Below are positions 1 to 9,184 of a DNA stretch of 64,000 nt, one piece after another. Location: the NCBI GenBank assembly GCA_047975215.1, contig JBKEDD010000107.1, positions 10,660-74,659 of the forward strand. The letters run 5' to 3'. A program made the translations under genes and the position numbers. Below the pieces are notes generated by a model. It was not told the DNA's origin and did not search any database. It saw only the letters and a program-made list of their open reading frames with translations. Positions within the stretch are counted from its first letter, which is position 1. Every line of letters begins with the position of its first letter. The stretch comes from JAGRMG01 sp047975215. GTDB taxonomy: Bacteria > Pseudomonadota > Alphaproteobacteria > Rhodobacterales > Rhodobacteraceae.

Positions 1-515
1 TGGAGCGCACGACGGCCGACTACATGGGTATGCTGGCGACGGTCATGAACGCGTTGGCGATGCAATCGGCGCTGGAGGGTCTGGGCGTCTATACCCGGGT
101 CATCTCGGCCATCCGCATGGACGAGGTGGCCGAGCCCTATATCCGCCGCCGTGCCGTGCGCCATCTCGAGAAACAGCGCGTCTGCATCTTTGCCGCCGGC
201 ACCGGCAACCCGTATTTCACCACCGATACGGCCGCCACGCTGCGTGCCAACGAAATGGCCTGCGAGGCGATCTTCAAGGGCACCAAGGTCGATGGGGTCT
301 ATGACCGCGATCCGGTCAAGTTTCCCGATGCCAAACGCTATGACCAGGTCAGCTATGACGATGTTCTGGCCAAGCGGCTGGGGGTGATGGATGCCAGCGC
401 CATCGCGCTGGCGCGCGACAACAACCTGCCGATCATCGTGTTTTCGCTGGACGAACCGGGCGGGTTCAAGGGCATCCTTGCGGGTAAGGGCACCTATACA
501 AAGGTGTGCGGCTAG
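1..515 (+). CDS. pyrH: UMP kinase, 3' part only (5' end outside window)
   Basis: Phosphorylates UMP to UDP in the cytoplasm, an early step of pyrimidine nucleotide synthesis. The frame is open from the first bases of the window and reads ERTTADYMGMLATVMNALA, the conserved amino-acid-kinase segment of bacterial UMP kinases. The motifs GTKVDGVYDRDP and the C-terminal ALARDNNLPIIVFSL also match the family. About 170 residues are present, so roughly the first 70 are missing upstream. The gene ends at a TAG, and frr starts 46 bases later, the usual pyrH-frr order in alphaproteobacteria. Start and upstream regulation cannot be seen. Confidence 0.95.
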   Translation, partial: ERTTADYMGMLATVMNALAMQSALEGLGVYTRVISAIRMDEVAEPYIRRRAVRHLEKQRVCIFAAGTGNPYFTTDTAATLRANEMACEAIFKGTKVDGVYDRDPVKFPDAKRYDQVSYDDVLAKRLGVMDASAIALARDNNLPIIVFSLDEPGGFKGILAGKGTYTKVCG

Positions 516-561
516 GGCTATAGACCGCAACAAGGGCAACCGGACACGCGGGAAGAACAAC

Positions 562-1128
562 ATGTCTGACACATTCGAACTGGATACCGACGATCTGCAA
601 AGGCGCATGGATGGCGCCATGGCGGCGCTGCGGACCGAATTCGCCTCGCTGCGCACCGGGCGGGCCAGCGCCTCGATGCTAGAGCCGGTCATGGTCGAAG
701 CCTACGGCCAGCCGACCCCGATCAACCAGGTCGGCACCGTCAACGTGCCCGAACCCCGGATGGTGACGATCAACGTCTGGGACAAGGGGCTGGTCGGCAA
801 GGTCGAAAAGGCGATCCGCGAGTCGGGGCTGGGGATCAATCCGCAGCTCAACGGCACCATCATCATGCTGCCGATTCCCGAACTGAACGAGGAACGCCGC
901 CGCGAGTTGACCAAGGTAGCCGGGCAATACGCCGAACATGCCCGCGTGGCGATCCGCAACGTGCGCCGCGACGGCATGGATCGCATCAAGAAGGCCAAGT
1001 CCGAGGGAACCGTGTCCGAGGACGATCAGAAATTCTGGGAAACCGAGGTGCAGGAACTGACCGACAAGATGGTTGCCGCGGTGGATGCAGCACTGGAGAC
1101 CAAGCAATCCGAAATCATGCAGGTCTGA
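562..1128 (+). CDS. frr: Ribosome recycling factor
   Basis: Releases ribosomes from mRNA after termination together with EF-G. The 188-residue length is normal (about 185). Conserved segments are seen in order: LRTGRASASMLEPV near residue 30, the GTVNVPEPRMV segment near 60, a LGINPQLNGTIIMLPIPEL segment near 90-110, and the C-terminal helix with RDGMDRIKKAK. I chose the ATG at 562 because it follows a purine-rich GGAAGAACA and gives the family N-terminus; an in-frame extension upstream overlaps pyrH and has no family similarity. uppS follows after 8 bases, so the two are probably co-transcribed. Confidence 0.96.
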   Translation: MSDTFELDTDDLQRRMDGAMAALRTEFASLRTGRASASMLEPVMVEAYGQPTPINQVGTVNVPEPRMVTINVWDKGLVGKVEKAIRESGLGINPQLNGTIIMLPIPELNEERRRELTKVAGQYAEHARVAIRNVRRDGMDRIKKAKSEGTVSEDDQKFWETEVQELTDKMVAAVDAALETKQSEIMQV

Positions 1129-1136
1129 GCCTGCCC

Positions 1137-1871
1137 ATGCCCCGCGACACCGAACCCGGCGGCGAACCGCGCGGCCCGCGCCATGTCGCCATCATCATGG
1201 ATGGCAACGGCCGCTGGGCGCAGGCGCGGGGACGGCCGCGGCTGTTTGGCCATCACGCCGGCGCGCGCCGCGTTCGCGAGGTCGTCGAGGCGTGTCCGGG
1301 GCTGAACATCAAGTACCTGACGATATTCGCGTTCTCGACGGAGAACTGGAAACGCACCCAGGTCGAGGTGGCCGGGCTGATGAAACTGTTCCGCCGCTAT
1401 ATCACCAAGGAAACCCGCGCCCTTCGGGAAAAGGGGGTGCGGGTGCGCTTCATCGGCGACCGGGTGCGGCTGGATAACAAGCTGACGGCGCTGATGGATC
1501 GTCTTGAGCGCGAGACCGAAGGCAACGACCTGGTGCATCTGACCATCGCGCTGAATTACGGCAGCCGCGACGAGGTGGCGCGCGCCACAAGGCGCCTGGC
1601 ACAGGATGTGGCCGACGGCCGCCTGAAACCCCAGGACGTTGACGAGGAGACGCTGCCCAAATACCTGGATACCTGCGTATTGCCCGACCCCGACCTAGTG
1701 ATCCGCACCAGCGGCGAGGCGCGGATTTCCAATTTCCTGCTTTGGCAGTCGGCCTATTCCGAATACGAGTTCATAGATACCCTGTGGCCTGATTTCACCG
1801 CCGCGGAACTGGCGCGGCTGTGCGAGAGCTATGGCACCCGCGACCGCCGGTTCGGAGCCGTCAAGGCATGA
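1137..1871 (+). CDS. uppS: Isoprenyl transferase (undecaprenyl diphosphate synthase)
   Basis: Condenses isopentenyl diphosphate onto farnesyl diphosphate to make the C55 lipid carrier for peptidoglycan and other surface polymers. The 244-residue protein has the cis-prenyltransferase signature IIMDGNGRWA near residue 20 (catalytic Asp), LTIFAFSTENWKR near 65-75, and the C-terminal DLVIRTSGEARISNFLLWQ and YSEYEF motifs. All expected active-site elements are present. Its TGA overlaps the ATG of cdsA (ATGA), which indicates translational coupling in an frr-uppS-cdsA-dxr-rseP operon. Confidence 0.96.
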   Translation: MPRDTEPGGEPRGPRHVAIIMDGNGRWAQARGRPRLFGHHAGARRVREVVEACPGLNIKYLTIFAFSTENWKRTQVEVAGLMKLFRRYITKETRALREKGVRVRFIGDRVRLDNKLTALMDRLERETEGNDLVHLTIALNYGSRDEVARATRRLAQDVADGRLKPQDVDEETLPKYLDTCVLPDPDLVIRTSGEARISNFLLWQSAYSEYEFIDTLWPDFTAAELARLCESYGTRDRRFGAVKA

Positions 1872-2662
1872 GCCAGGCCGCGGGCAGATGGGCAGATCTG
1901 GGCCCGCGTCTGATCTCGGCCGTGGTGCTGATAGCCGTGGCGGCGTTCGCAGTGCGCATCGGCGGGGTGACGTTCGAGGCGTTCGTCGCGCTGGTCTGCG
2001 CGGCGATGGTCTGGGAACTGGCGCGCATGCTGGATGTCGCGCGGCCCGGCGCGGCGCTGGCGCTGGCGGCGCTGACAGCCGTGGCGATATTCGCCGACCC
2101 GCGCCTGCCGCCGATGCTGGTCTTGCCGGTGCTGGCCGTTCCTGCCCTGGCGGGGCTGGCCCTAATCGGCCGGAACCGAGGATTGTTCGCGGTCTTTGCC
2201 GTGTGGATCGCGCTGGCCGGGCACGGGTTCATCTGGGTGCGCGGCGATCTGGGCATCGCCGGCATGGCATGGCTGATCTGTGTCGTGGTCGCAACCGACG
2301 TTGCCGGCTATTTTGCCGGCAAGGCGATCGGCGGGCCGAAATTCTGGCCCCGTGTCAGCCCCAAGAAGACCTGGTCGGGCACCGCGGCGGGCTGGGTCGC
2401 GGCGGCGCTGGTGGCGGGCGGTTTCGTGCTTTGGGCCGGGGCCGGGCCGTGGCTGATCGCGCTGTCGGTGGCAATGTCGTTTGCCTCGCAGGCCGGCGAC
2501 GTTGCCGAAAGCGCCATCAAGCGCAAGAGCGGAGTCAAGGATGCCAGCCGCCTGATTCCCGGCCATGGCGGATTTCTGGACCGGTTCGATGGCATGATGG
2601 GGGCCGCGCTGTTTCTGGCCCTGGCGGGGCAGGTACCGGGCCTTCTGCCGGAATTTGTCTGA
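1868..2662 (+). CDS. cdsA: Phosphatidate cytidylyltransferase
   Basis: Makes CDP-diacylglycerol from phosphatidic acid and CTP at the inner membrane, the branch point for phospholipid synthesis. The 264 residues form a series of hydrophobic helices followed by the C-terminal family signature SAIKRKSGVKDAS...PGHGGFLDRFD, with the Asp and Lys residues typical of CdsA. The KKTWSG segment near the middle is also conserved. I start at the ATG at 1868 that overlaps the uppS stop; a longer reading from 1820 would lie entirely inside uppS and has no matching N-terminus. dxr begins 2 bases after the stop. Confidence 0.95.
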   Translation: MSQAAGRWADLGPRLISAVVLIAVAAFAVRIGGVTFEAFVALVCAAMVWELARMLDVARPGAALALAALTAVAIFADPRLPPMLVLPVLAVPALAGLALIGRNRGLFAVFAVWIALAGHGFIWVRGDLGIAGMAWLICVVVATDVAGYFAGKAIGGPKFWPRVSPKKTWSGTAAGWVAAALVAGGFVLWAGAGPWLIALSVAMSFASQAGDVAESAIKRKSGVKDASRLIPGHGGFLDRFDGMMGAALFLALAGQVPGLLPEFV

Positions 2663-2664
2663 TC

Positions 2665-3837
2665 ATGCGCAAGATCTCGATCCTGGGCGCCACCGGTTCC
2701 GTCGGGCAGAACACCATCGACCTGATCGCGCGTGACCCGGACGCATACGACGTGGTGGCGCTGACCGGCGGGGCCAATATCGCGCGGCTGGCCGAGGACG
2801 CCCGCGCCCTGGGTGCCGATCTGGCGGTGACGGCGCATGAGGACCGGTATGCGGATCTGCGCGACGCGCTGGCGGGCTCGGGGGTCGAGGCCGCCGCCGG
2901 TGCGCAGGCGCTGAACGAGGCGGGCGCGCGCCCGGCCGACTGGGTGATGTCGGCCATCGTCGGCGCCGCGGGCCTTGCGCCGGGTCTGGCGGTGCTGGAG
3001 CAGGGCGCGACACTGGCGCTGGCCAACAAGGAATCGCTGGTTTGCGCAGGTCCGCTGATGCTGGAGGCCGCGCGCCGGCATGGCGCCCGCATCCTGCCCG
3101 TGGACAGCGAGCATTCGGCGGTGTTCCAGGCCCTGACCGGCGAGGACAGCGCCGCGATCGAACGTATCGTCATCACCGCGTCGGGCGGGGCGTTTCGCGA
3201 CTGGCCGCTTGAGCGGCTGGCCCATGCCACTCTGGCGCAGGCGTCGAGCCATCCCAATTGGGACATGGGGCAGAGAATTACCATCGACAGCGCATCCATG
3301 TTCAACAAGGCCATGGAAGTTATTGAAACACGGGAATATTTCGGCGTTCCCCCTGACCAGATCGAGGTCGTGATCCACCCCGAATCACTGGTTCACGCGC
3401 TGGTTGGGTTTCGCGACGGCGCGATGATGGCGCATGTCGGCGCACCAGACATGCGCCATGCCATCGGCTATGCGCTGCACTGGCCCGAACGGCGCCACCT
3501 GCCTGTCGAGCGGCTCGACCTGGCGCGGATCGGCCAACTGAATTTCCGCGCCCCCGACGAGGCCCGCTATCCGGCGCTGCGCCTGGCGCGGGCCGTGATG
3601 GCGCGCGGCGGGCTGATGGGGGCGGTGTTCAACGCCGCCAAGGAACGCGCGCTGGACGGGTTCATCGCCGGGCGCATCGGGTTTGCCGACATGGCCGCGA
3701 CAGTCGAAGATGTGCTGACCCGGTTCGAGACGCGCCCGGGCCTCATTGAGGCCGCAATGACACTTGATAATGTGGTGCAAACAGACCATCTCGCTCGGGC
3801 GTGGACCGATGACGCGATGGCAGAGCGAGCAGGTTAG
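2665..3837 (+). CDS. dxr: 1-deoxy-D-xylulose 5-phosphate reductoisomerase
   Basis: Catalyses the NADPH-dependent second step of the MEP isoprenoid pathway, which feeds the neighbouring UppS. The 390-residue length is normal. The N-terminal nucleotide-binding GATGSVGQNT follows the start directly. LANKESLVCAG (residues about 115-125), the metal-site VDSEHSA, the loop SSHPNWDMGQRITIDSASM and the downstream MFNKAMEVIE match the catalytic domain. The ATG at 2665 is fixed by the glycine-rich motif near residue 8. The TTG start of rseP lies 8 bases after the stop, so these genes are probably one transcript. Confidence 0.97.
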   Translation: MRKISILGATGSVGQNTIDLIARDPDAYDVVALTGGANIARLAEDARALGADLAVTAHEDRYADLRDALAGSGVEAAAGAQALNEAGARPADWVMSAIVGAAGLAPGLAVLEQGATLALANKESLVCAGPLMLEAARRHGARILPVDSEHSAVFQALTGEDSAAIERIVITASGGAFRDWPLERLAHATLAQASSHPNWDMGQRITIDSASMFNKAMEVIETREYFGVPPDQIEVVIHPESLVHALVGFRDGAMMAHVGAPDMRHAIGYALHWPERRHLPVERLDLARIGQLNFRAPDEARYPALRLARAVMARGGLMGAVFNAAKERALDGFIAGRIGFADMAATVEDVLTRFETRPGLIEAAMTLDNVVQTDHLARAWTDDAMAERAG

Positions 3838-3845
3838 GGTACGGT

Positions 3846-5198
3846 TTGGATGCAATCGGGTTGATACCGCAGTTCGGCGGCGTGGCGTGGACTGTTCTTG
3901 CCTTCGTGGTGGCGCTGTCGGTGATCGTGGCGGTGCATGAATACGGCCACTACATCGTCGGGCGCTGGTCGGGCATTCATGCCGAAGTCTTCTCGCTGGG
4001 GTTCGGCCCGGTGCTGTGGAGCCGGACGGACCGCCGCGGCACCCGCTGGCAGCTCGCGGCGCTGCCGTTCGGGGGCTATGTCAAGTTTCTGGGCGATTTC
4101 GGCGCGGCCTCGGGCAAGGACAGCGCCACGATGGCCGAGATCTACCGCAGAAATCCCGACGATCTGCGCCATACCATGCATGGCGCGCCGCTTTGGGCGC
4201 GCACGGCGACGGTGGCGGCGGGCCCGGTGTTCAACTTCGTGCTCTCGATTCTCGTGTTCACCGCGATCTTCATGTTTCGCGGCGTCGCCAGCGACCCGCT
4301 GACGGTGGGCGAATTGAACCCGCTCCCGGCGGGGCATTACGAATTGCAGACGGGCGATGTGATCCTGGGCATTGCCGGAACGCCTTTGCCGGGGGGCCAG
4401 GATGGCAAGGCCTGGTCGGCCTTTTCCGCCGCCATCCCGAGGCAACCGGTGCTGGATTACGACATTTCCCGCGACGGCCGCGGCATGACGGTGTCGGGGC
4501 CGTTCCTGTTTCCGCCGCAGGTGTCGCAGGTCAGCCCGCGCAGCGCCGCGATGGACAGCGGTTTCGAACCCGGCGATGTCATCACCGCCATAGATGGCGA
4601 ACCGGTATTCGCCTTCGACCAGTTGAAATCGGCGGTCGAGGAGTCGGAGGGCCGGGCGCTGCTGCTGGACGTGTGGCGCGACGGGCAGACGCTCGAATTC
4701 GCGCTGGCGCCGCGGCGCACCGACGAACCGCAGGCCGATGGCGGCTTTCACACGGTCTGGCGCATCGGCATCGTGGGCGATATGGCGTTTCTTCCCGCAA
4801 CCGAGGCGGCCGGCCCGTTCGAGGCGATGCGGGAGGGCGTCGCACAGACCTACCGTATCATCACCGGTTCGCTGTCGGGTCTGTGGCACATGATTACCGG
4901 CGCGATCAGCACCTGCAACATCTCGGGACCGATCGGCATCGCCGAAACCTCGGGCGCGATGGCGTCCCAGGGCGCGCAAAGCTTCATCTGGTTCATAGCG
5001 GTATTGTCCACCGCCGTGGGCCTGTTGAACCTGTTCCCGATTCCGGCGCTGGATGGCGGCCATCTGGTATTTTATGCCTACGAGGCGATCTCGGGCAAAC
5101 CGCCCAGCGACACGGTGCTGCGCGTGCTGATGGCGATCGGGGTGGCGATGATCCTGACACTCATGGTGTTCGCGCTGGGCAACGATCTGTTCTGCTAG
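3846..5198 (+). CDS. rseP: RIP metalloprotease RseP (site-2 protease)
   Basis: Intramembrane zinc protease that cleaves membrane proteins, classically anti-sigma factors and leftover signal peptides. The zinc motif HEYGH is at residues 31-35 in the first transmembrane helix, and the second-site LDGGH lies in a late transmembrane helix (FPIPALDGGHLVFY). Between them lie a PDZ-type domain (SGFEPGDVITAIDGEPV) and a periplasmic region. The protein is 450 residues, the usual size. The only start that retains the first helix is TTG at 3846; no ATG lies between it and HEYGH. It occupies the position before bamA that is common in proteobacteria. Confidence 0.95.
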   Translation: MDAIGLIPQFGGVAWTVLAFVVALSVIVAVHEYGHYIVGRWSGIHAEVFSLGFGPVLWSRTDRRGTRWQLAALPFGGYVKFLGDFGAASGKDSATMAEIYRRNPDDLRHTMHGAPLWARTATVAAGPVFNFVLSILVFTAIFMFRGVASDPLTVGELNPLPAGHYELQTGDVILGIAGTPLPGGQDGKAWSAFSAAIPRQPVLDYDISRDGRGMTVSGPFLFPPQVSQVSPRSAAMDSGFEPGDVITAIDGEPVFAFDQLKSAVEESEGRALLLDVWRDGQTLEFALAPRRTDEPQADGGFHTVWRIGIVGDMAFLPATEAAGPFEAMREGVAQTYRIITGSLSGLWHMITGAISTCNISGPIGIAETSGAMASQGAQSFIWFIAVLSTAVGLLNLFPIPALDGGHLVFYAYEAISGKPPSDTVLRVLMAIGVAMILTLMVFALGNDLFC

Positions 5199-5423
5199 CG
5201 ACGTGGACTCGTGGTTCGGCACATCGAAATCCGGGCAGGACAGAGGTTCGCGCCCGGTTTCCGATGTGTCCGATCCCGGCTTCGGCCGACCGGCGCCCGC
5301 GCCCGCGCCGCGCCTGAAAGCCGATACCGGTACCCGGACCGAGATGTCAAAGTACTGCCACATTCCCCCGCTACATGTGCCCGCGGATGCAACCAGAGGA
5401 ACGCAAGAAAAGAGGAGTGGACC

Positions 5424-5561
5424 ATGCACGCACTGCAACGCTCATATCGCGGACTCGGCCTGGTCATGCAGCTGAACTGGGACCGTATCATTTCGTTTCT
5501 GACCATCGCCTTCGCGCTGGTCGTGGGGGCCTATGTCGGCAGTCTTTTTGGCGGTCTGTGA
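5424..5561 (+). CDS. Small single-span membrane protein, function unknown
   Basis: A 45-residue open frame with a good ribosome site (AAGAGGAG, about 8 bases before the ATG). It has a short polar N-terminus (MHALQRSYRG), then one hydrophobic segment FLTIAFALVVGAYVGSLFGG that should span the membrane. It lies between rseP and bamA and is directly followed by a strong terminator, which supports a real short gene rather than chance. I do not recognise a named family. The 225 bases between rseP and this gene show no convincing gene. Confidence 0.6.
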   Translation: MHALQRSYRGLGLVMQLNWDRIISFLTIAFALVVGAYVGSLFGGL

Positions 5562-5585
5562 TTCTCGGCACGAACCGGCGGGCGA

Positions 5586-5627
5586 CCCCGCGCGGCCGGA
5601 CCGGCCGCGCGGGGTTTTCTTGTTTTT
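5586..5627 (+). terminator. Rho-independent terminator after the rseP operon
   Basis: A perfect 14-bp stem (CCCCGCGCGGCCGG and its complement) separated by a single A is followed by GGGGTTTTCTTGTTTTT. The few central base pairs must open to form the loop. It ends the pyrH-to-small-membrane-protein transcript. Confidence 0.9.
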
Positions 5628-5654
5628 GACAACCCCCGGCATTCCCGATACTCA
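5626..5654 (+). promoter_or_regulatory. Putative sigma-70 promoter for bamA
   Basis: TTGACA (5626-5631), 17 bases, then TACTCA (5649-5654). It begins within the T-run of the preceding terminator and lies 36 bases before the bamA start. The -35 is consensus and the -10 is weak. Confidence 0.45.
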
Positions 5655-5689
5655 CGATTCAACGTCAGCATTAAACTGGGTTGGGGACA

Positions 5690-8050
5690 ATGGCATTGGG
5701 CATGAATGCGGGTATATCCTGCGCTGACCGGACAGACACGCGCCATATCTTGTATCGTTTCGCACTGGCGATTTTTCTTTTTTCCGCAATGGCATTTACC
5801 GTTCTGCCCGGTGCGGCGGCGGCGCAAAGCTACACCTTCAATTCGGTCAGGGTGGAAGGCAACCAGCGCATCGAAGCCTCGACAGTGATCGCCCGCGCGG
5901 GAATCGCGCGCGGCAAGGCCGTCAGTGCCGGCGAGTTGAACGACGCCTATCAGCGCATTCTTGACAGTGGCGTTTTTGAGACAGTCGAACTCGACCCGCA
6001 GGGCGGCACCCTGGTCATCCGGGTGCAGGAGTTTTCGACCATCAACATCGTCAATTTCGAGGGCAACAGGCGCATCAAGGACGAGGATCTGGAAAAGATC
6101 GTCGAGTCGAAGTCGCGCCGCGTTTTCAACCCGACCCTGGCCGAGGCCGATGCCGCAAAGATCGCCGAGGCCTATTCTCAGACCGGGCGCATCGCCGCGA
6201 CGGTGACGCCGCGTATCATCCGGCGCAGCGAGAACCGGGTCGATCTGGTGTTCGAGATCTCCGAGGGCGACACCATCGAGTTCGAACGCGTGAGCTTTGT
6301 CGGCAACCGCGCCTTTTCCGACCGCCGCCTGCGTCAGGTACTGGAAACCAAGCAGGCCAATTTCCTGCGCGCCTTCATCCGCGCCGACACGCTGGTCGAA
6401 GAACGCATCGCCTTTGACAAGCAGGTGCTGAAAGATTTCTACCTGTCGCGCGGATATGTCGATTTCCGCGTCAACAGCGCCAATGTCGAACTCACGCGCG
6501 AACGCGATGCCTTCTATCTGGTGGTCGATGTGACCGAGGGCCAGCAATATTCGTTCGGCAAGATCACGACGGTAAGCGAGATGGCGGGGGTCGACGCGCA
6601 GCCCTATCATGCGGCGCTTAACATCCGCCCCGGCGTGACCTATTCGCCGCTGCTTGTGGAACGCTCCATCGCCCGCCAGGAACGTCTGGCGATCAGGAAC
6701 GGCGTGGACTTCCTGCGCGTCGAGCCGCGCTTTACCCGCAACGACCGCGATTTGACGCTGGATGTGGAATTCGCGCTGACGAAGGGGCCGCGCGTCTTTG
6801 TCGAACGCATCGACATCGAGGGCAACACGACGACGCTCGATCGCGTGATCCGCCAGCAGTTCACCACCGTCGAGGGCGATCCGTTCAATCCGCGCGAGGT
6901 TCGCCAGAGCGCCGAGCGCATCCGCGCGCTGGGTTTCTTCGCCAAGGCCGATGTCGAGGCACGCGAAGGATCCTCGCCCGATCAGGTGGTGATCGACGTC
7001 GACGTCGAGGAACAGCCTACCGGTACGCTGAGCCTGGGCGGGTCCTATTCCGTCAACGACGGTTTCGGCGTCGCCATCGGCCTTTCGGAAAGCAACTTTC
7101 TGGGACGTGGCCAGCGCCTTTCGCTGACGCTGTCGACGGCGCAGGAGGCCGAATCCTACATACTCGGGTTCACCGAACCCTATCTGCTGGGCCGCGATCT
7201 GCGGTTCGATCTGGACCTTGGCGTCGCGGGCCGCACATCGACTTTCGCAACCTACGACACCGAACGCATCTTCTTTACCCCGGCGTTGACCTTCAACACC
7301 GGCGAGCGCGCCAAGCTCACCCTGAAATACGATTGGCAGCGCAGCGAGATGCTGACCCGGACTCCGCCGGAGCATGGCCTTGTGATCGGCCGCGAAATCG
7401 CCCAGGGCGATCTGTCGTCCTCGACACTGGGGCTGACCTACAGCTATGACAGCCGGCTGACCGGCCTCAACCCCAATGCCGGCGTGCTGTTCGAGGTCGG
7501 CGCCGATTTCGCCGGGATCGGCGGCGATTCGGAATATGTGCGAACCTCGGCCAAGGCGATCGCGCAGACCAAGGTGTTCCACGAGGAAATCACCCTGCGC
7601 GCCACCTTCGAAGCCGGGATGATGAACTGGACCGGCTCAGGGTTTTCGCGCTCGGTCGATCGCTATGTTCTCAACCCCGACATCATGCGCGGCTTTGAAC
7701 CCGGCGGTATCGGGCCGCGCGACCAGACCGGCACCGCCGACGACTTTCTGGGCGGCAACATCTTCGCGGTTGCCCGGTTCGAGGCCGAGTTCCCCATCGG
7801 GCTGCCCGAAGAACTGGGGCTTCGCGGCGGTCTGTTCTACGATGTCGGCAACCTGTGGAACCTCGATAACGTGGATACGGCGGGCGCGACCATCGTCGGC
7901 GCCGGTGGGTCGTTCCGCCATGTCATCGGATTTTCACTGTTGTGGACAACCGGTTTCGGCCCGCTGCGCTTCAACTTCTCGAACGCGCTCAAGAAGGAAG
8001 CGTTCGACAAGGAACAAAGCTTCGATCTGACGCTTCAGGCCCGGTTCTGA
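5690..8050 (+). CDS. bamA: Outer-membrane protein assembly factor BamA
   Basis: Core of the BAM machine that folds beta-barrel proteins into the outer membrane. The 786-residue product has a signal peptide (hydrophobic FALAIFLFSAMAFTVL ending in AAAAQ), then five POTRA repeats (first around SVRVEGNQRIE, second around INIVNFEGNRRIKDEDL, last around RIDIEGNTTTLDRVIR), and a C-terminal beta-barrel with the usual DRYVLNPDIMRGFEPGGIGPR segment and a terminal Phe. ATG at 5690 follows GGTTGGGGAC; a TTG at 5681 or ATG at 5702 are alternatives that barely change the signal sequence. ompH follows 8 bases later, as in most proteobacteria. Confidence 0.96.
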   Translation: MALGMNAGISCADRTDTRHILYRFALAIFLFSAMAFTVLPGAAAAQSYTFNSVRVEGNQRIEASTVIARAGIARGKAVSAGELNDAYQRILDSGVFETVELDPQGGTLVIRVQEFSTINIVNFEGNRRIKDEDLEKIVESKSRRVFNPTLAEADAAKIAEAYSQTGRIAATVTPRIIRRSENRVDLVFEISEGDTIEFERVSFVGNRAFSDRRLRQVLETKQANFLRAFIRADTLVEERIAFDKQVLKDFYLSRGYVDFRVNSANVELTRERDAFYLVVDVTEGQQYSFGKITTVSEMAGVDAQPYHAALNIRPGVTYSPLLVERSIARQERLAIRNGVDFLRVEPRFTRNDRDLTLDVEFALTKGPRVFVERIDIEGNTTTLDRVIRQQFTTVEGDPFNPREVRQSAERIRALGFFAKADVEAREGSSPDQVVIDVDVEEQPTGTLSLGGSYSVNDGFGVAIGLSESNFLGRGQRLSLTLSTAQEAESYILGFTEPYLLGRDLRFDLDLGVAGRTSTFATYDTERIFFTPALTFNTGERAKLTLKYDWQRSEMLTRTPPEHGLVIGREIAQGDLSSSTLGLTYSYDSRLTGLNPNAGVLFEVGADFAGIGGDSEYVRTSAKAIAQTKVFHEEITLRATFEAGMMNWTGSGFSRSVDRYVLNPDIMRGFEPGGIGPRDQTGTADDFLGGNIFAVARFEAEFPIGLPEELGLRGGLFYDVGNLWNLDNVDTAGATIVGAGGSFRHVIGFSLLWTTGFGPLRFNFSNALKKEAFDKEQSFDLTLQARF

Positions 8051-8058
8051 GCCTCGCC

Positions 8059-8646
8059 ATGGCGCCCCGTATCGCCGCAACCGGTGCGCTGTCCGTCTTG
8101 CTGTGTGCGCTGGCGGTTTTCGGCGCCTCGTTTGGCGGGGCCGTGCGGGCGCAACAGATCGGCTTGCCGCAGACCTCGATCCTGACGATATCGCCGGACC
8201 GCCTGTTCGCCGAATCCGCCTTTGGCCGGCGGATCGCCAGCGAGATCGAGGCCGAAAGCGCGGTGCTGGCGGCCGAGAACCGCCGCATCGAGGCGGAGCT
8301 GAGCGCCGAGGAACGCGAGTTGACCGACCGGCGCCCCAAGATGGAGCCGGACGCTTTTCGCGTCCTGGCCGATGCGTTCGACGAAAAGGTTCAGCGGATC
8401 CGAGTCGAGCAGGATGCTAAGGCGCGAACCCTGGCCCGGCGCGGCGAGGCGGCGCAGGGCGAATTCCTTCAGGCGGCGCGGCCGGTGCTCGAATCGCTGA
8501 TGCGCGATTCCGGTGCCGGGGTGATCCTTGAACGATCAAGCGTGTTTCTCAGCGCCAATGCCACAGACGTAACCGACGCTGCCATTGCCCGGATCGACGC
8601 CGCCATCGGCGATGGGTCCGCGCCGGCGGGCGATCCGCAGAAATAG
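8059..8646 (+). CDS. OmpH/Skp-family periplasmic chaperone
   Basis: Periplasmic holdase that escorts unfolded outer-membrane proteins to BamA. The 195-residue product begins with a signal peptide (ATGALSVLLCALAVFGASFG, cleavage near VRAQQ). A SILTISPDRLFAESAFGRRI segment matches the start of the OmpH domain, and a long Ala/Glu/Arg-rich coiled coil forms the tentacle region. The start at 8059 gives a clean signal peptide; a longer reading lies inside bamA. The bamA-ompH-fabZ-lpxA order supports the assignment. Confidence 0.9.
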   Translation: MAPRIAATGALSVLLCALAVFGASFGGAVRAQQIGLPQTSILTISPDRLFAESAFGRRIASEIEAESAVLAAENRRIEAELSAEERELTDRRPKMEPDAFRVLADAFDEKVQRIRVEQDAKARTLARRGEAAQGEFLQAARPVLESLMRDSGAGVILERSSVFLSANATDVTDAAIARIDAAIGDGSAPAGDPQK

Positions 8647-8714
8647 CGCCGCTTGCCCCCGGGGGCGCGGGTTGCTAGTCAGTCGGGCATCGTTTCACGA
8701 ACAGGACCCAGCCC

Positions 8715-9179
8715 ATGACGAGCCAGCTGCAAAGCGCCGACATCCAGCTGATACAGCGCATCCTGCCGCATCGCTATCCGTTCCTGCTGGTCGACAAGGT
8801 GGTCGAGATCGACGAAACCCGTTCCTGCCGCGGGATCAAGAACGTGACGATGAACGAGCCGCATTTCCAGGGCCATTTTCCCGGCACACCGATCATGCCG
8901 GGTGTCACCATCATCGAGGCGATGGCCCAGACGGCAGGCGTGATGCTGGGTGTGGCGATGGATATCATCGACCGCGAGCTGCTGATCTATTTCATGTCCA
9001 TCGACAAGTGCAAGTTTCGCCGCAAGGTTATTCCCGGCGACGTACTGGAGATGCACATGACGACGCTGCGCGGCAAGCCCGGCGGCAAGGTCTGGAAGTT
9101 CGGCGGCCGCGCCACTGTGGCTGGGGAGATCGCGGCCGAGGCCGAGTTTTCGGCCTATGTGGACTTGCAGAAGGACTGA
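8715..9179 (+). CDS. fabZ: 3-hydroxyacyl-[acyl-carrier-protein] dehydratase FabZ
   Basis: Dehydrates 3-hydroxyacyl-ACP in fatty-acid elongation and competes with LpxA for hydroxyacyl-ACP. The 154-residue hotdog-fold protein contains LPHRYPFLLVDKV near residue 20, the catalytic His in FQGHFPGTPIMPG and the catalytic Glu in VTIIEAMAQTAG. Its length and motif order are typical. It starts 68 bases after ompH and is followed by lpxA after 5 bases. Confidence 0.96.
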   Translation: MTSQLQSADIQLIQRILPHRYPFLLVDKVVEIDETRSCRGIKNVTMNEPHFQGHFPGTPIMPGVTIIEAMAQTAGVMLGVAMDIIDRELLIYFMSIDKCKFRRKVIPGDVLEMHMTTLRGKPGGKVWKFGGRATVAGEIAAEAEFSAYVDLQKD

Positions 9180-9184
9180 CCGGC

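Noticed and set aside
1831..2664. N-terminal extension of dxr through cdsA
   Set aside because: Overlaps uppS and cdsA out of frame; dxr begins at the conserved GATGSVGQ motif region (2665).
5199..5423. Gene between rseP and the small membrane protein
   Set aside because: The open frames begin without ribosome sites and show no protein-like composition.
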